The position numbers and the translations under genes are program-made. This document shows, one piece after another, positions 17,467-26,884 of a DNA stretch of 64,000 nucleotides. Position 1 is the stretch's first letter; every line of letters starts with the position of its first letter. This DNA comes from Bosea sp. ANAM02 (GTDB taxonomy: Bacteria > Pseudomonadota > Alphaproteobacteria > Rhizobiales > Beijerinckiaceae), in the NCBI RefSeq assembly GCF_011764485.1, contig NZ_AP022848.1:772001-836000 (forward strand), given 5' to 3'. Below the pieces are notes generated by a model. That model was not told the origin of the DNA. It saw only the letters and a list, made by a program, of their open reading frames with translations, and made no database searches.

Positions 17467-18075
17467 ATGCTGCTCGTCGGAATGCTGGATAGCCCCTATG
17501 TCCGCCGCGCGGCGATCACGGGGACCTTGCTGGAGGTGCCGTTCGAGCATCGCTCGGTCTCGGTCTTCCGGCATATGGAGGAATTCCGGGCGATCAACCC
17601 GCTGATCAAGGCGCCCACGCTCGTCACCGATGACGGCATCGTCATCAGCGAATCGCTGCTGATCATCCAGCATTTCGAGGATGTCGCCGGGCGCTCGCTG
17701 CGCCCGCTCGAAGGCGTGGCGCGCCGGCGCGACCTCGCGCTGACCGGCATCGGCATCGTGGCGGCCGACAAGGCCGTCTCGGTCGAATACGAGCGCAAGC
17801 GCCCCGAGGCGCAGCGCTACGCGCCCTGGCAGGAGCGCATCCTCAACCAGCTTCACGTCGCGCTCGATCTGCTCGACGCGGCTGCCAAGGAGGGCGAATT
17901 GACGGCGGGGCCGGAACTGCTGCCGAGCGATATCGCGGCCGCCATCGCCTGGGGCTTCTGCCGTTTCGTGATTCCGGAATTCGCACCGGAGGAGCGCTGG
18001 CCGGCGCTCGCCGAACAGGCGCGCGCCTGCGAGGCGCTCGACGTGTTCAAGGCCTGGCCGATCGACCGGGAATAG
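17467..18075 (+). CDS. Glutathione S-transferase family protein
   Basis: 202 aa. The N-terminal thioredoxin-like domain begins MLLVGMLDSPYVRRAAITGT, with the cis-Pro region INPLIKAPTLV and the glutathione-binding ESLLIIQHFED. An all-helical C-terminal domain follows. The likely catalytic Ser/Tyr is in the SPYVRR turn. Substrate is unknown. It follows the LysR gene on the same strand after 78 bases and could share its electrophile-defence role. Confidence 0.88.
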   Translation: MLLVGMLDSPYVRRAAITGTLLEVPFEHRSVSVFRHMEEFRAINPLIKAPTLVTDDGIVISESLLIIQHFEDVAGRSLRPLEGVARRRDLALTGIGIVAADKAVSVEYERKRPEAQRYAPWQERILNQLHVALDLLDAAAKEGELTAGPELLPSDIAAAIAWGFCRFVIPEFAPEERWPALAEQARACEALDVFKAWPIDRE

Positions 18076-18085
18076 CCTCCTGTCC

Positions 18086-18178
18086 GTCATTCTCGGGCGA
18101 AGCGGAGCGCAGAGCCCCAAGAATCTCATGACGGGGGCGCTGGTTTCCGAGATGCTCGGGTCAAGCCCGAGCATGACG
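18086..18178. repeat. Intergenic palindromic repeat, copy 2
   Basis: The same composite as at 8431 in reverse order: GTCATTCTCGGGCGAAGCGG first, then GAGATGCTCGGGTCAAGCCC ending in GAGCATGACG. It lies between the convergent GST and DUF882 genes. Confidence 0.85.
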
Positions 18179-18189
18179 CCCTGCAGCGT

Positions 18190-19989
18190 TCAGTTCTGGA
18201 CGAAATTCGTCGGCAGCGGGCGGACGGCCGGGCCGGAGAAGCTGCCGGGCTTGGCGTCGACCGGATCGGCATGGCTGAAGCCCAGTGCCGCGGCCGGGCT
18301 CGGGCCGGCGATCGGCGTGCCCGAGGGGCCGGTGGATCTGGCGCGGGCCGTCGCGACGGTCACCGGCTTTCCGGGCGTGCGGCCGGTGCGCGAGACCGCT
18401 GCGAACAGGGAGGTCAGGCCGCCGCGATCCATTTCGGCGGCATCCTCGGGCTCGTCGGGGACCGGCATGGAACGCTGCGTCGCGGTCGCGAAGCTGACGC
18501 CGCCCTCGCGCGGCCGTACCGGCGGCAGCGAGGCCGTGACGAGGCGCCCCTCGCTGGCCTGGGTCAGCGGCGCTTCCGGCGCTTCCGTGCCCCGCAGCGA
18601 GGCGATCGCGGCGTCGGCGAGAGCGGTCGGTCGCATCGGCGGCAGCGGCGCATTGGTGGGCTGCCCGGCAGTGACGATCTCGCTCGGCCCGGCCACCTCG
18701 TCGGGGCGGCGCGGCGGCAGGGAGGCGAGCACCAGCTTCTGCTCGGGCTGGGGCGCGAAGGCGAGCGCGCCACCGGCCGCGGGCAAAGCCGCGATCTGGA
18801 CGGGCGCTCCGTCCTCCGCCGGGAGCGAGAGGCCGCGCGGCCGCGCGAGCGGCAGGGGCGCGTCGATCAGCTGTGGCCGGATCTCCTGCGGGCGCTGCGG
18901 CGAGGCGGCCGCGACGGCAACCGCCGGAGGCTCCGGCGTCGGAGCGGGCTGCTGCTGAGGGGTATTGACCTGCGGCGCCAGCCGTTCCGAGCGCTCGCGC
19001 GTCAGCGTGCGCATCGCGGGCGCGGCTGGCTGCTGCTGCCCCAGGATGACGGCGAGGCGACCGCCATCCGGCGAGTTGGCATCGCCATAGCTGTTGGTGT
19101 TGGCATAGGCCATGACGGTCGGCTGCTGGCGCGGCGCGGGCCGGCGGCCGCGGGCGGCCGGGCGGGCATCGGCCTCCTCGTCGTCGCCGCCGAAGAGCGA
19201 TGCCCACAGGCTCTTGCGGCCCGATGCGATGACGGCGCCTTCATCGAGCTCGGCTGCGGCATAGCCGGCGACGGCGCCGCCGCCCGACAGGATCTCCGCC
19301 TTGGCAAGTTCGTAGCCGGAGAGCGGCTGCCCATCGGCCGGCAGGTGAACGGTCTTCTCGTTGGGGAAGAGACGCACGAGCTGGTCGCGGGTCATCCGCG
19401 GCCAGGAGCGTACCGAGCCGACATCGAGATGGACGAAGGGGGTATGGGCGTTCGGATAGAAGCCGACGCCGCCGCGCTGTAGCCGCATGCCGACCTCGCG
19501 GATGCGGGCGGTCGGCACGTCCGGCAGGTAGAAATCCATCGCCTTGCCGAGCATGTGCTGGCTGTGCTTGGCGACGGCGCGCGAGCGGCGGCGCAGCATC
19601 GCGTTGGTGCCGGGTGCGCGATAGGACGAGACGACATGGAAAGGCTGGTCGGAGCCGAGCTGGCGCTGCACCTCCCAGATGACGTCGAAGAGCCGCGGGT
19701 CCATGCGGATCTGTTCGTCGGTGCGCCAGTCGCGCAGGGCCCAGTTCAGCTTCTCCAGCGCGGCCCCGTCATAGCGGCCGTCACGCTTGAAGGTGACGGT
19801 CGTCTCTTCCTTCGTGTGCATGTGCCGGATGGTGATGGTGCGGGTGTCACCGTTGGCGGCGGCATTCTGCGTGCCGCGGACACCGACCAGCATCGCGGCC
19901 AGCGCGAGGCCGAGCGCCAGCGCCTGTCGCGCGACTGGCTTCGCGCCGGACGGCGCGCATCCTGCAAGCGTGGCGGTTGTCCTGCCCAA
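18190..19989 (-). CDS. DUF882 (YcbK-type, M15-like) peptidoglycan peptidase
   Basis: 599 aa. A signal-like hydrophobic N-terminus is followed by the DUF882 domain over about residues 48-215. The metal-site pattern of M15 peptidases is present: HSQHMLGKAMDFYL (HxxxGxAxD) near 145 and the FVHLDVG His near 183, with the SSYRAPGTNAMLR loop. The remaining ~380 residues are Pro/Ala-rich and low complexity (repeated LPPxRP motifs), probably disordered in the periplasm or envelope. Homologues trim peptidoglycan peptides. No gene partner is adjacent. Confidence 0.88.
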   Translation of the reverse strand: MGRTTATLAGCAPSGAKPVARQALALGLALAAMLVGVRGTQNAAANGDTRTITIRHMHTKEETTVTFKRDGRYDGAALEKLNWALRDWRTDEQIRMDPRLFDVIWEVQRQLGSDQPFHVVSSYRAPGTNAMLRRRSRAVAKHSQHMLGKAMDFYLPDVPTARIREVGMRLQRGGVGFYPNAHTPFVHLDVGSVRSWPRMTRDQLVRLFPNEKTVHLPADGQPLSGYELAKAEILSGGGAVAGYAAAELDEGAVIASGRKSLWASLFGGDDEEADARPAARGRRPAPRQQPTVMAYANTNSYGDANSPDGGRLAVILGQQQPAAPAMRTLTRERSERLAPQVNTPQQQPAPTPEPPAVAVAAASPQRPQEIRPQLIDAPLPLARPRGLSLPAEDGAPVQIAALPAAGGALAFAPQPEQKLVLASLPPRRPDEVAGPSEIVTAGQPTNAPLPPMRPTALADAAIASLRGTEAPEAPLTQASEGRLVTASLPPVRPREGGVSFATATQRSMPVPDEPEDAAEMDRGGLTSLFAAVSRTGRTPGKPVTVATARARSTGPSGTPIAGPSPAAALGFSHADPVDAKPGSFSGPAVRPLPTNFVQN

Positions 19990-20261
19990 TCTGTCTGACT
20001 CGTCTCGATGCGCCCGCCGAAGCGGTGCGATAAACGTGAACGAACAGTTGCGGAGAAGCGTTAACGTCTCGTTAGCGAGCCGGCAATCGCCACGCCAAGA
20101 ATTTCCTTCGGAAGGTGGCTAAAGTCGGATCATGGCGAAAAGGTGCCCAAGCGTGAGGGCATCTTCGCCAAGAATTTGTTCGGTAGCTCCCTGAGCCCTC
20201 ATCCTGAGGAGCCACTCCCTCGGAATGGCGTCTCGAAGGATGCTCTAGAAGGATGCTCTAG

Positions 20262-21124
20262 GCTGAATCGACATTCACCGCATCCATAAGAGAGCTGCGG
20301 CGATTTGAATGAACGCGAGGAAGTGGACTGCCCTGCGGTCGAAGCGGGTTGCGATGCGTCGGAAGTGCTTGAGCTTATTGAAGCATCGCTCGATCGTATT
20401 GCGAACTTTGTAGGCCTCGAAGTCGTAAGGGATGGACTGCTTACGTGTCGGATTGCAGGGGATGACGGCTTCGGCCGCCATGCTGGCGATCAGGCAGCGC
20501 AGGCTGTTCGAGTCATAGGCTTTGTCGGCCAGGACCCGGCGCGGGGAAAGGCCTTCGAGGAGGGCTGGGGCGAGTGGTGCGTCGCCGCGCTGCCCCGGCG
20601 TGAGGATCAACCTGAGCGGGCGGCCTAGCGCATCGACGGCCATATGGATCTTGGTCGTCAGTCCTCCTCTGGAACGCCCCAGAGCCTGCTCCCCCCTTTT
20701 TGGCCGCCCCCCTTGCCGGTGGCCGCCTGCTGGTGAGCCCGCACGAGACTGGAGTCGAGGCTGACATAGTCATTGTCGGGATCGGCGATGAGATGAGCGA
20801 AGACACGCTCCCACACACCGGCCTTCGCCCATCGCGTGAAGCGCTTGTGAACGCTCTTCCACTTGCCGTAGCGCTCCGGCAGGTCGTGCCAATGCGCACC
20901 GGATCGCAGGACCCACAACACGCCGTTGACGAAGGTGAGATTATCCGCTCCGGACCGGCCTGGATCGCCAGCCCTGCCGGGCAACAGATCCTCAACCCGC
21001 ATCCATTGTTCACGGCTCAGCTCGTACCGCTTCGGCTTCGGCATCATCGGCCTCCAGATCAACGAATCCGGAAACCCATGAATCACGCATCAATCACGAT
21101 TTGAATCCTGAATGTCGATTGGCC
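20262..21124 (-). mobile_element. IS5-family insertion sequence, copy B
   Basis: An 863-bp copy matching the element at 2438-3300 base for base as far as read, at a constant offset of 17,824. Flanked by CTAG at 20258-20261 and 21125-21128. It interrupts a palindromic intergenic repeat between two envelope genes rather than a coding region. Confidence 0.94.
20275..21047 (-). CDS. IS5-family transposase (two frames joined by -1 frameshift), copy B
   Basis: Identical in translation to the transposase of copy A: the first frame 21047-20658 with DSSLVRAH, the second to 20275 with ADKAYDS and NTIERCFNKLK. The A5G6 slippery run is in the complement of 20691-20701. With two intact identical copies, the family is probably active in this strain. 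Confidence 0.9.
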
Positions 21125-21221
21125 CTAGAAGGTTCGGAGGCCCACCGAAGCATCCTTCGAGGCGCCGCTTCGCGGCTCCTCAGGATGAGGGCTGTGTTTT
21201 CAAACGGAGCCCGAGGGGGGC

Positions 21222-23138
21222 TCAGCCGCCCTGCTGCTCCAGCGCCTGCCGGACCAGCCTGTGGAATCCGTAGACGTCGTCGAAGCGGGTGATCCGGCCG
21301 TCCTCGCCGACGACGATGGTGTTGTAGACGAGGTGGATCGGCAGGGGTTGCGGCAGGTTGATGCGGCGCTCGCCCGAGCCGATCAGGCGCTTCAGCCGCT
21401 CATGCGTCCATTCCGGGCCGAGCACCTGATCGGCCAGCGCGAAAGGGTTCTCGACGCGGACGCAGCCATGGCTGAGCGCGCGCCTGTCGCGGGCGAAGAG
21501 GCGGCGATTCGGCGTGTCGTGCAGATAGACCGCGTGTTCATTCGGGAACATGAACTTGATCCAGCCGAGCGCGTTGCGCTCGCCCGGCGGCTGGCGCACC
21601 GAAATGCCGCCACCCTTGGTGCGGGTCACGACATAGCCGCGCTTGGCGGCATATTCCGGATCGGCGGCGAGGCCCGGCAGGAACTCCTTCCTCAGGATCG
21701 AGGGCGGCACATACCAGGACGGGTTGACGATGACATGGTCCATCTTGTGCGAGAAGATCGGCGTTGCCGATTCCGGCTTGCCGATGATGGCGCGGGTCTC
21801 GTGAACAACCCTGCCGGAGCGGATGACGCGCACGCGCATCTCGGGGATATTGGCCATGATGTGGTCGGTGCCGAGATCGGGCGGCAGCCAGCGCCAGCGC
21901 TCCATCTGAGCGATGATGTCCTCTTCGCCCTGGGCGCTGGCCGGCTTGCCGAGCGCGGCGAGCGTACGCTCGCTCAGGATGCCGTTGGCCGGCAGGCCGG
22001 CCTTCTTCTGGAAGTCGGTCAAGGCCAGCGCGGTCGAGCGGTCGAAGACCGGCTCCTCGCTGGGCCCGAGGCCGAGGCGGGCGCGCACCAGCGGGACGCG
22101 CTCATCGCGCATGCCGAGCTTGAGCGGCGGGCCGGCGGGGATGCGCACCAGCGGCGTGTCGTCGAGATGCTCGCGCATCTCCGCGAGCTTGGCCTTCAGG
22201 CGGCGGTAGCCCTCATGCGGCGGATTATAGGCGGCGAGAACGGTGCCGGCGTCGGTGGCGCCGGCAAGCTCCGAGAGAACTTCGGTCGCGGAAGGCAGGT
22301 AGAGCGTCGGCGTGATCAGCTTCGAGAGCTGGCGCGGGTTGAGGCGGCCGCCGCGGGCGTCGCGGGCATAGAGCACGGCGATGGCCGAGAGGCGGATATC
22401 GGCTTCGGCGAGCTTGGCCCTGTCGCTCGCCTCGAAGACGGGCAAGGCGTAGTCGTTCGGGCGCAAGCCATCCTCGCCGGCGCGGCCAAGCTGCGTCGCG
22501 ATGCTTTTTCCGGCCTCGTTCCAGCCCTTGGCGCCGATCCAGAAGGGGCGGTTCTCATTGGCCTGATAGGCGGCGGCGATCTCGTTGCGTTCGCGCTCGC
22601 CGAGGCGGCGCAGCGTCAGCGCCTCCGGCAGGGCGGCCGCGATGGCGGCAGAGAATTCCGAGCCCGGCGGCAATTCGACGGCGACCTTCGGGATTTCCGG
22701 CAGGGGCACCAGCGGCTCGACGGTGCGCAGCGGCCCGGCCTGCGGGGCAGCCTGGACCGGTTCCGGCGATTTGACGACGGGCGTCAGGGCGGGGTCGGCC
22801 TCCGGCATCTCGATCGCGGGAATATCGAGCGTGACCGCTTCCTCGGTGATGTCGAGCGGGGCGGCGGCATCCTGCTTCGTCGGGTCCTGCGGGCGGCTGC
22901 CGGGCGTGACCGTGCCGGTGACGATCTCGGCATCGGGGGAATGAGCCGGCGCGGTCGCAGCCTGCGCGGCGGGAGCCGGCGGAGCGATATCGGACAGGCT
23001 CAGCTCCGGCTGCTCGGGCAACGGAATGCCGAGCGTCGCATCGGTTTCGAGAGGGGTCTCGGCGCGGAGCGGGAGGCATCCCAGGATGATAGCCAGGGCG
23101 GATGCCGAGGTCAGTTTCGCCCACTGGCGAGGACGCAT
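21222..23138 (-). CDS. YcbB-type L,D-transpeptidase
   Basis: 638 aa. It makes 3-3 cross-links in peptidoglycan from the periplasm. A signal peptide (LTSASALAIILGCLPLRA) is followed by a Pro/Ala-rich linker of about 150 residues, a scaffold domain, a peptidoglycan-binding motif (DRSTALALTDFQKKAGLPA, ~340-355) and the YkuD catalytic domain with ALSHGCVRVENP, nucleophile Cys near residue 558. The start is set at MRPRQWAKL; a longer frame to 23228 lacks a signal at its N-terminus. Large L,D-transpeptidases are characteristic of polar-growing Rhizobiales. Confidence 0.93.
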   Translation of the reverse strand: MRPRQWAKLTSASALAIILGCLPLRAETPLETDATLGIPLPEQPELSLSDIAPPAPAAQAATAPAHSPDAEIVTGTVTPGSRPQDPTKQDAAAPLDITEEAVTLDIPAIEMPEADPALTPVVKSPEPVQAAPQAGPLRTVEPLVPLPEIPKVAVELPPGSEFSAAIAAALPEALTLRRLGERERNEIAAAYQANENRPFWIGAKGWNEAGKSIATQLGRAGEDGLRPNDYALPVFEASDRAKLAEADIRLSAIAVLYARDARGGRLNPRQLSKLITPTLYLPSATEVLSELAGATDAGTVLAAYNPPHEGYRRLKAKLAEMREHLDDTPLVRIPAGPPLKLGMRDERVPLVRARLGLGPSEEPVFDRSTALALTDFQKKAGLPANGILSERTLAALGKPASAQGEEDIIAQMERWRWLPPDLGTDHIMANIPEMRVRVIRSGRVVHETRAIIGKPESATPIFSHKMDHVIVNPSWYVPPSILRKEFLPGLAADPEYAAKRGYVVTRTKGGGISVRQPPGERNALGWIKFMFPNEHAVYLHDTPNRRLFARDRRALSHGCVRVENPFALADQVLGPEWTHERLKRLIGSGERRINLPQPLPIHLVYNTIVVGEDGRITRFDDVYGFHRLVRQALEQQGG

Positions 23139-23243
23139 GGTCGCTATCCCGATTGCTGCCGAACCCCGCCATTCCTGCGTGACTCGGCTGGTTGAGACAA
23201 GATGCGGCGGTGCAACAGACCGCCTCATTCGGTTAGTTGCAGA

Positions 23244-24740
23244 TCACGCCGCGTCGGTTTCATCGCCGTTCGTTTCGCTCTCGATCAGCCCGTAATCCTT
23301 GAGCTTGCGGTAGAGCGTCGAGCGGCCGATGCCGAGCTTGCGCGAGACCTCGGACATGTGCCCGCGGTAATGCGCGAGCGCGAAGGTGATGATCTCGCGT
23401 TCGAGATCGTCGAGCTTGCGCATGTCGGAGCCGGCGACGAGGTCGAGCGCGTTGGGATCGCGCACCGGCATCTGGATGATGCGCGGGGGCGGCTCGCCTT
23501 GAGCCTCGGAGCGGGCGAGCGGGGCGGGGGCCGGCGGAATGCGGACCTCATAACCGTCCATCTGCGCGGCGATCTGCGGGAATTCGGTGGTGTCGAGCTC
23601 GGGGCCGTCGGCCAGCACGACTGCGCGAAAAACGGCGTTCTCCAACTGGCGGACATTGCCCGGCCAGTCATAGCCGGTGATCAGGGCGGCCGCCTCGGCC
23701 GTGAGCCCGGTGAGCTTGCGGCCTTCTTCCGCGGCGAAACGGGCGAGGAAGCCGCGCGCGAGATCGGCGATGTCCTCGCGGCGCTGGCGCAAGGGCGGCA
23801 GCGTGATCGGGAAGACGTTGAGGCGGTAATAGAGGTCCTCGCGGAATTCGCCGCGCTTGACCTGGTCGAGCAGGCTCTTGTTGGTGGCCGAGATCAGGCG
23901 GATATCGACGCGCACAGACTTCTTGCCGCCGACGGGATCGACCTCGCCTTCCTGGATGGCGCGCAGCAATTTGACCTGCGCATCGAGCGGCAATTCGCCG
24001 ACCTCGTCGAGGAAGAGCGTGCCGCCATTGGCCTCGACGAACTTGCCCAGATGGCGCTCGGTCGCGCCGGTGAAGGCGCCCTTCTCATGGCCGAAGAGGA
24101 TGGATTCGACGAGATTGTGCGGGATGGCGCCGCAATTCACGGTGACGAAGGGCTTGCCCTTGCGGTCGCTGGAGCCCTGGATCGCGCGTGCCAGAACCTC
24201 CTTCCCGACGCCGGACTCGCCTTCGATCAGGATCGGGATGTTCGATTTCGCGGCGCGCTCGGCCAGCCTGACGACGCGGGCCATGTCCGGGCTCTTGGTC
24301 GCGAGATCGCGGAAGCCCAGCGTGTTGGAGGCGCGGCGCTTGATATGGCGCAGTTCATGTTCGAGCGCGCCGAGCTTCAGCGCATTACGCAGCGAGACCT
24401 GCAGGCGCTCGGCGCCGACGGGCTTCACCACGAAATCGACGGCGCCGGCCCGCATCGCCGAGACGACGGTCTCGATCGAGCCGTTGGCGGTCTGGACGAT
24501 GACGGGGATCTCGATCCCGCGCTCGCGCAACGCCGCCAGCACGCCCATGCCGTCGAGACCGGGCATGTTGAGGTCGAGGACGATCGCGCTGAAACGCTCG
24601 CCCTCGGGCAGGCCGAGCAGGGAGAGCGCGGCCTCGCCATTGTCCGCGCTCGCGACATCGTAGCCGAAGCGCTTGAGCATCGCGTCGAGCAGGCGGCGCT
24701 GGACGGGATCGTCGTCGACGATGAGGACGGTGTCGGTCAT
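23244..24740 (-). CDS. NtrC-family sigma-54 response regulator
   Basis: 498 aa. Receiver domain with phospho-acceptor Asp56 (IVLDLNMPG), AAA+ domain with Walker A GESGVGKE near 173, the sigma-54 contact loop GAFTGA near 222 and GGTLFLDEVGELPL (Walker B), and a Fis-type HTH near 460-485 (MSEVSRKLGIGRSTLYRKLK). It activates RNA polymerase-sigma54 from upstream sites. No histidine kinase gene is adjacent, so the partner is unlinked. The target genes cannot be read from the context. Confidence 0.94.
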   Translation of the reverse strand: MTDTVLIVDDDPVQRRLLDAMLKRFGYDVASADNGEAALSLLGLPEGERFSAIVLDLNMPGLDGMGVLAALRERGIEIPVIVQTANGSIETVVSAMRAGAVDFVVKPVGAERLQVSLRNALKLGALEHELRHIKRRASNTLGFRDLATKSPDMARVVRLAERAAKSNIPILIEGESGVGKEVLARAIQGSSDRKGKPFVTVNCGAIPHNLVESILFGHEKGAFTGATERHLGKFVEANGGTLFLDEVGELPLDAQVKLLRAIQEGEVDPVGGKKSVRVDIRLISATNKSLLDQVKRGEFREDLYYRLNVFPITLPPLRQRREDIADLARGFLARFAAEEGRKLTGLTAEAAALITGYDWPGNVRQLENAVFRAVVLADGPELDTTEFPQIAAQMDGYEVRIPPAPAPLARSEAQGEPPPRIIQMPVRDPNALDLVAGSDMRKLDDLEREIITFALAHYRGHMSEVSRKLGIGRSTLYRKLKDYGLIESETNGDETDAA

Positions 24741-24943
24741 GGCATCTCGAAAGCCCGTGCAACATGAAAGAAATCTTGGCTACAGGCGGAATCACCTGTT
24801 CCGTTCTGGGGCATGGTCGGCCAGAAGGGTTAAGCGGGGTTTAAGCGGCAGCCGATGGCGGCGGGGCGGCCGCTACCGTTGATCGCCCGGCCCCTACCGG
24901 CCTAAGGATGGGGCTCGTTTCAGTGCGCAGAGGTATCGAGCGA

Positions 24944-26785
24944 ATGGGTTTTCATGACACCGTCCTGCGTTCCGCCGCGAAGGCGGGGGCGGCAAAATCG
25001 GTCCAGACCACTGGCGAATTGCCGGAATGGGACCTGACCCATCTCTATCCCGGCATCGAATCGCCGGAGTTCAAGGGCGATCTGGAGCGGGGCCTTGCCG
25101 AGGCGCAGGCGGTGGCCGGCCGCTATCGCGGCAAGCTCGCGGAGCTGGCTGCCGCGCCCGACGGCAGCGCGACGCTGGCCGCCGCGGTGAAGAGCTATGA
25201 GGGCCTGAGCGACCTGCTCGGCCGGATCGGCGCCTATGCGGGCCTCGTCTATTCCGGCGACACGACCGATCCGCAACGCGCCAAGTTCTATGGCGATACG
25301 CAGGACAAGCTGAACGCCGCGATCACCGAACTCCTGTTCTTCGAGCTGGAGCTGAACCGGATCGAGCCGGAGCTGCTGGCGAAGGTCGCGAACCAGGCGC
25401 CGCTCTCGCACTGGAAACCCTGGCTCGAGGATTTGGCCAAGGACAAGCCGCACCAGCTCGACGACCGGATCGAGGCGCTGTTCCACGAGAAGTCGATGAC
25501 GGGCGCGGCCGCCTGGAACCGCCTCTTCGACGAGACGATCGCCTCGCTGCGCTTCACCGTGGACGGCGAGGAGCTGACGCTGGAGCTCACGCTCAACAAG
25601 CTGCAGGACAGCGACGGCGAGGTCCGTCGCAAGGCGGCCGAGGCGCTGAGCACGGTGTTCCGCAAGGAGCTCCGCATCTTCGCGCTGATCACCAACACGC
25701 TCGCCAAGGACAAGGAAATCTCCGATCGCTGGCGGAAATTCGAGGATGTCGCGGATTCCCGCCATCTCGCCAACCGGGTCGAACGTGAAGTGGTCGACGC
25801 GCTGGTTGCCGCGGTGCGCGAGGCCTATCCGCGCCTGTCGCATCGCTATTACCGGCTGAAGGCCAAGTGGTTCGGCCGCGAGGAGCTGGATTTCTGGGAC
25901 CGCAACGCGCCGCTGCCGCAGGTCGAGCAGCGCACGATTCCCTGGACCGAGGCGCGCGAGACCGTGCTCTCCGCCTATGGCGCCTTCTCGCCGGAGATGG
26001 CGGCGATCGCGAAGCGCTTCTTCGACGAGCGCTGGATCGACGCGCCGCCGCGCCCCGGCAAGGCGCCGGGCGCCTTCGCCCATCCCACGGTGCCGTCCGC
26101 GCACCCCTACGTGCTGCTCAATTATCAGGGCAAGCCGCGCGACGTGATGACGCTGGCGCATGAGCTCGGCCATGGCGTGCATCAGGTCCTGGCCGCGCCG
26201 AACGGGGCCCTGATGGCGCCGACGCCGCTGACGCTGGCCGAGACGGCGAGCGTCTTCGGGGAGATGCTGACCTTCCGCAAGCTGCTGGATTCGACCTCAG
26301 ATCCCAAGCAGCGCAAGGCGATGCTGGCGGCCAAGGTCGAGGACATGATCAACACGGTCGTGCGCCAGATCGCCTTCTACACCTTCGAGCGCAAGGTCCA
26401 TGAGGCCCGCCGCGAGGGCGAACTGACCCCGGAAGCGCTCTGCGAGATCTGGATGAGCGTGCAGGAGGAAAGCCTCGGCCCGGCGATCCGGTTGTCGAGC
26501 GGATACGAGCCCTATTGGTGCTACATCCCGCACTTCATCCATTCGCCCTTCTACGTCTACGCCTATGCCTTCGGGGATTGTCTGGTGAACTCGCTCTACG
26601 GCGTCTACCAGAACGCCGCCGAGGGCTTCCAGGAGCGCTATTTCGCGCTGCTCTCGGCCGGCGGCAGCAAGCCTTATGGCGAGCTGCTGGCGCCTTTCGG
26701 CCTCGATGCGAAGGATCCAGGCTTCTGGCAGATCGGGCTGCGGATGATCGAGGGCATGATCATCGAGCTGGAAGGGATGGAATGA
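24944..26785 (+). CDS. pepF: Oligoendopeptidase F (M3 family)
   Basis: 613 aa, usual for the family. Cytoplasmic zinc peptidase cutting short oligopeptides. N-terminal oligoendopeptidase domain (WDLTHLYPGIESPEFKGDLE). Catalytic HELGH in MTLAHELGHGVHQ near residue 405, with the third ligand in the downstream LAETASVFGEML. The start is taken at MGFHDTVLRS; an in-frame ATG at 24908 with AAGG next to it would add 12 residues and is possible. Transcribed alone, ending in a palindromic repeat. Confidence 0.95.
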   Translation: MGFHDTVLRSAAKAGAAKSVQTTGELPEWDLTHLYPGIESPEFKGDLERGLAEAQAVAGRYRGKLAELAAAPDGSATLAAAVKSYEGLSDLLGRIGAYAGLVYSGDTTDPQRAKFYGDTQDKLNAAITELLFFELELNRIEPELLAKVANQAPLSHWKPWLEDLAKDKPHQLDDRIEALFHEKSMTGAAAWNRLFDETIASLRFTVDGEELTLELTLNKLQDSDGEVRRKAAEALSTVFRKELRIFALITNTLAKDKEISDRWRKFEDVADSRHLANRVEREVVDALVAAVREAYPRLSHRYYRLKAKWFGREELDFWDRNAPLPQVEQRTIPWTEARETVLSAYGAFSPEMAAIAKRFFDERWIDAPPRPGKAPGAFAHPTVPSAHPYVLLNYQGKPRDVMTLAHELGHGVHQVLAAPNGALMAPTPLTLAETASVFGEMLTFRKLLDSTSDPKQRKAMLAAKVEDMINTVVRQIAFYTFERKVHEARREGELTPEALCEIWMSVQEESLGPAIRLSSGYEPYWCYIPHFIHSPFYVYAYAFGDCLVNSLYGVYQNAAEGFQERYFALLSAGGSKPYGELLAPFGLDAKDPGFWQIGLRMIEGMIIELEGME

Positions 26786-26795
26786 GGGCCAAGGC

Positions 26796-26877
26796 GTCAT
26801 GGCCGGGCTTGACCCGGCCATCTCGGAAACCAGTGCCTTCTGGTCATGAGATGCTCTGGTCAAGCCCGAGCATGACG
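26796..26877. repeat. Intergenic palindromic repeat, copy 3
   Basis: GTCATGGCCGGGCTTGACCC ... then GAGATGCTCTGGTCAAGCCC ending GAGCATGACG, a variant of the family at 8431. It lies between pepF and the convergent beta-barrel gene. Confidence 0.85.
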
Positions 26878-26884
26878 GCTTAAG

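Larger units (their letters stand above)
20194..21193. repeat. Long inverted intergenic repeat interrupted by IS5 copy B
   Basis: The left arm AGCCCTCATCCTGAGGAGC (20194-20212) is the exact complement of 21175-21193. The inner arm 20227-20244 (GGCGTCTCGAAGGATGCT) is complementary to 21149-21166 with one mismatch. Without the 867 bases added by the IS and its target duplication, the arms lie about 95 bp apart (outer) and 35 bp apart (inner), giving a large hairpin. A 13-base unit AAGGATGCTCTAG is tandemly duplicated just left of the IS. Confidence 0.85.

Noticed and set aside
21261-23195. Long plus-strand frame opposite the L,D-transpeptidase
   Set aside because: Shadow of a gene with an intact catalytic motif; no signal, ribosome site or domain of its own.
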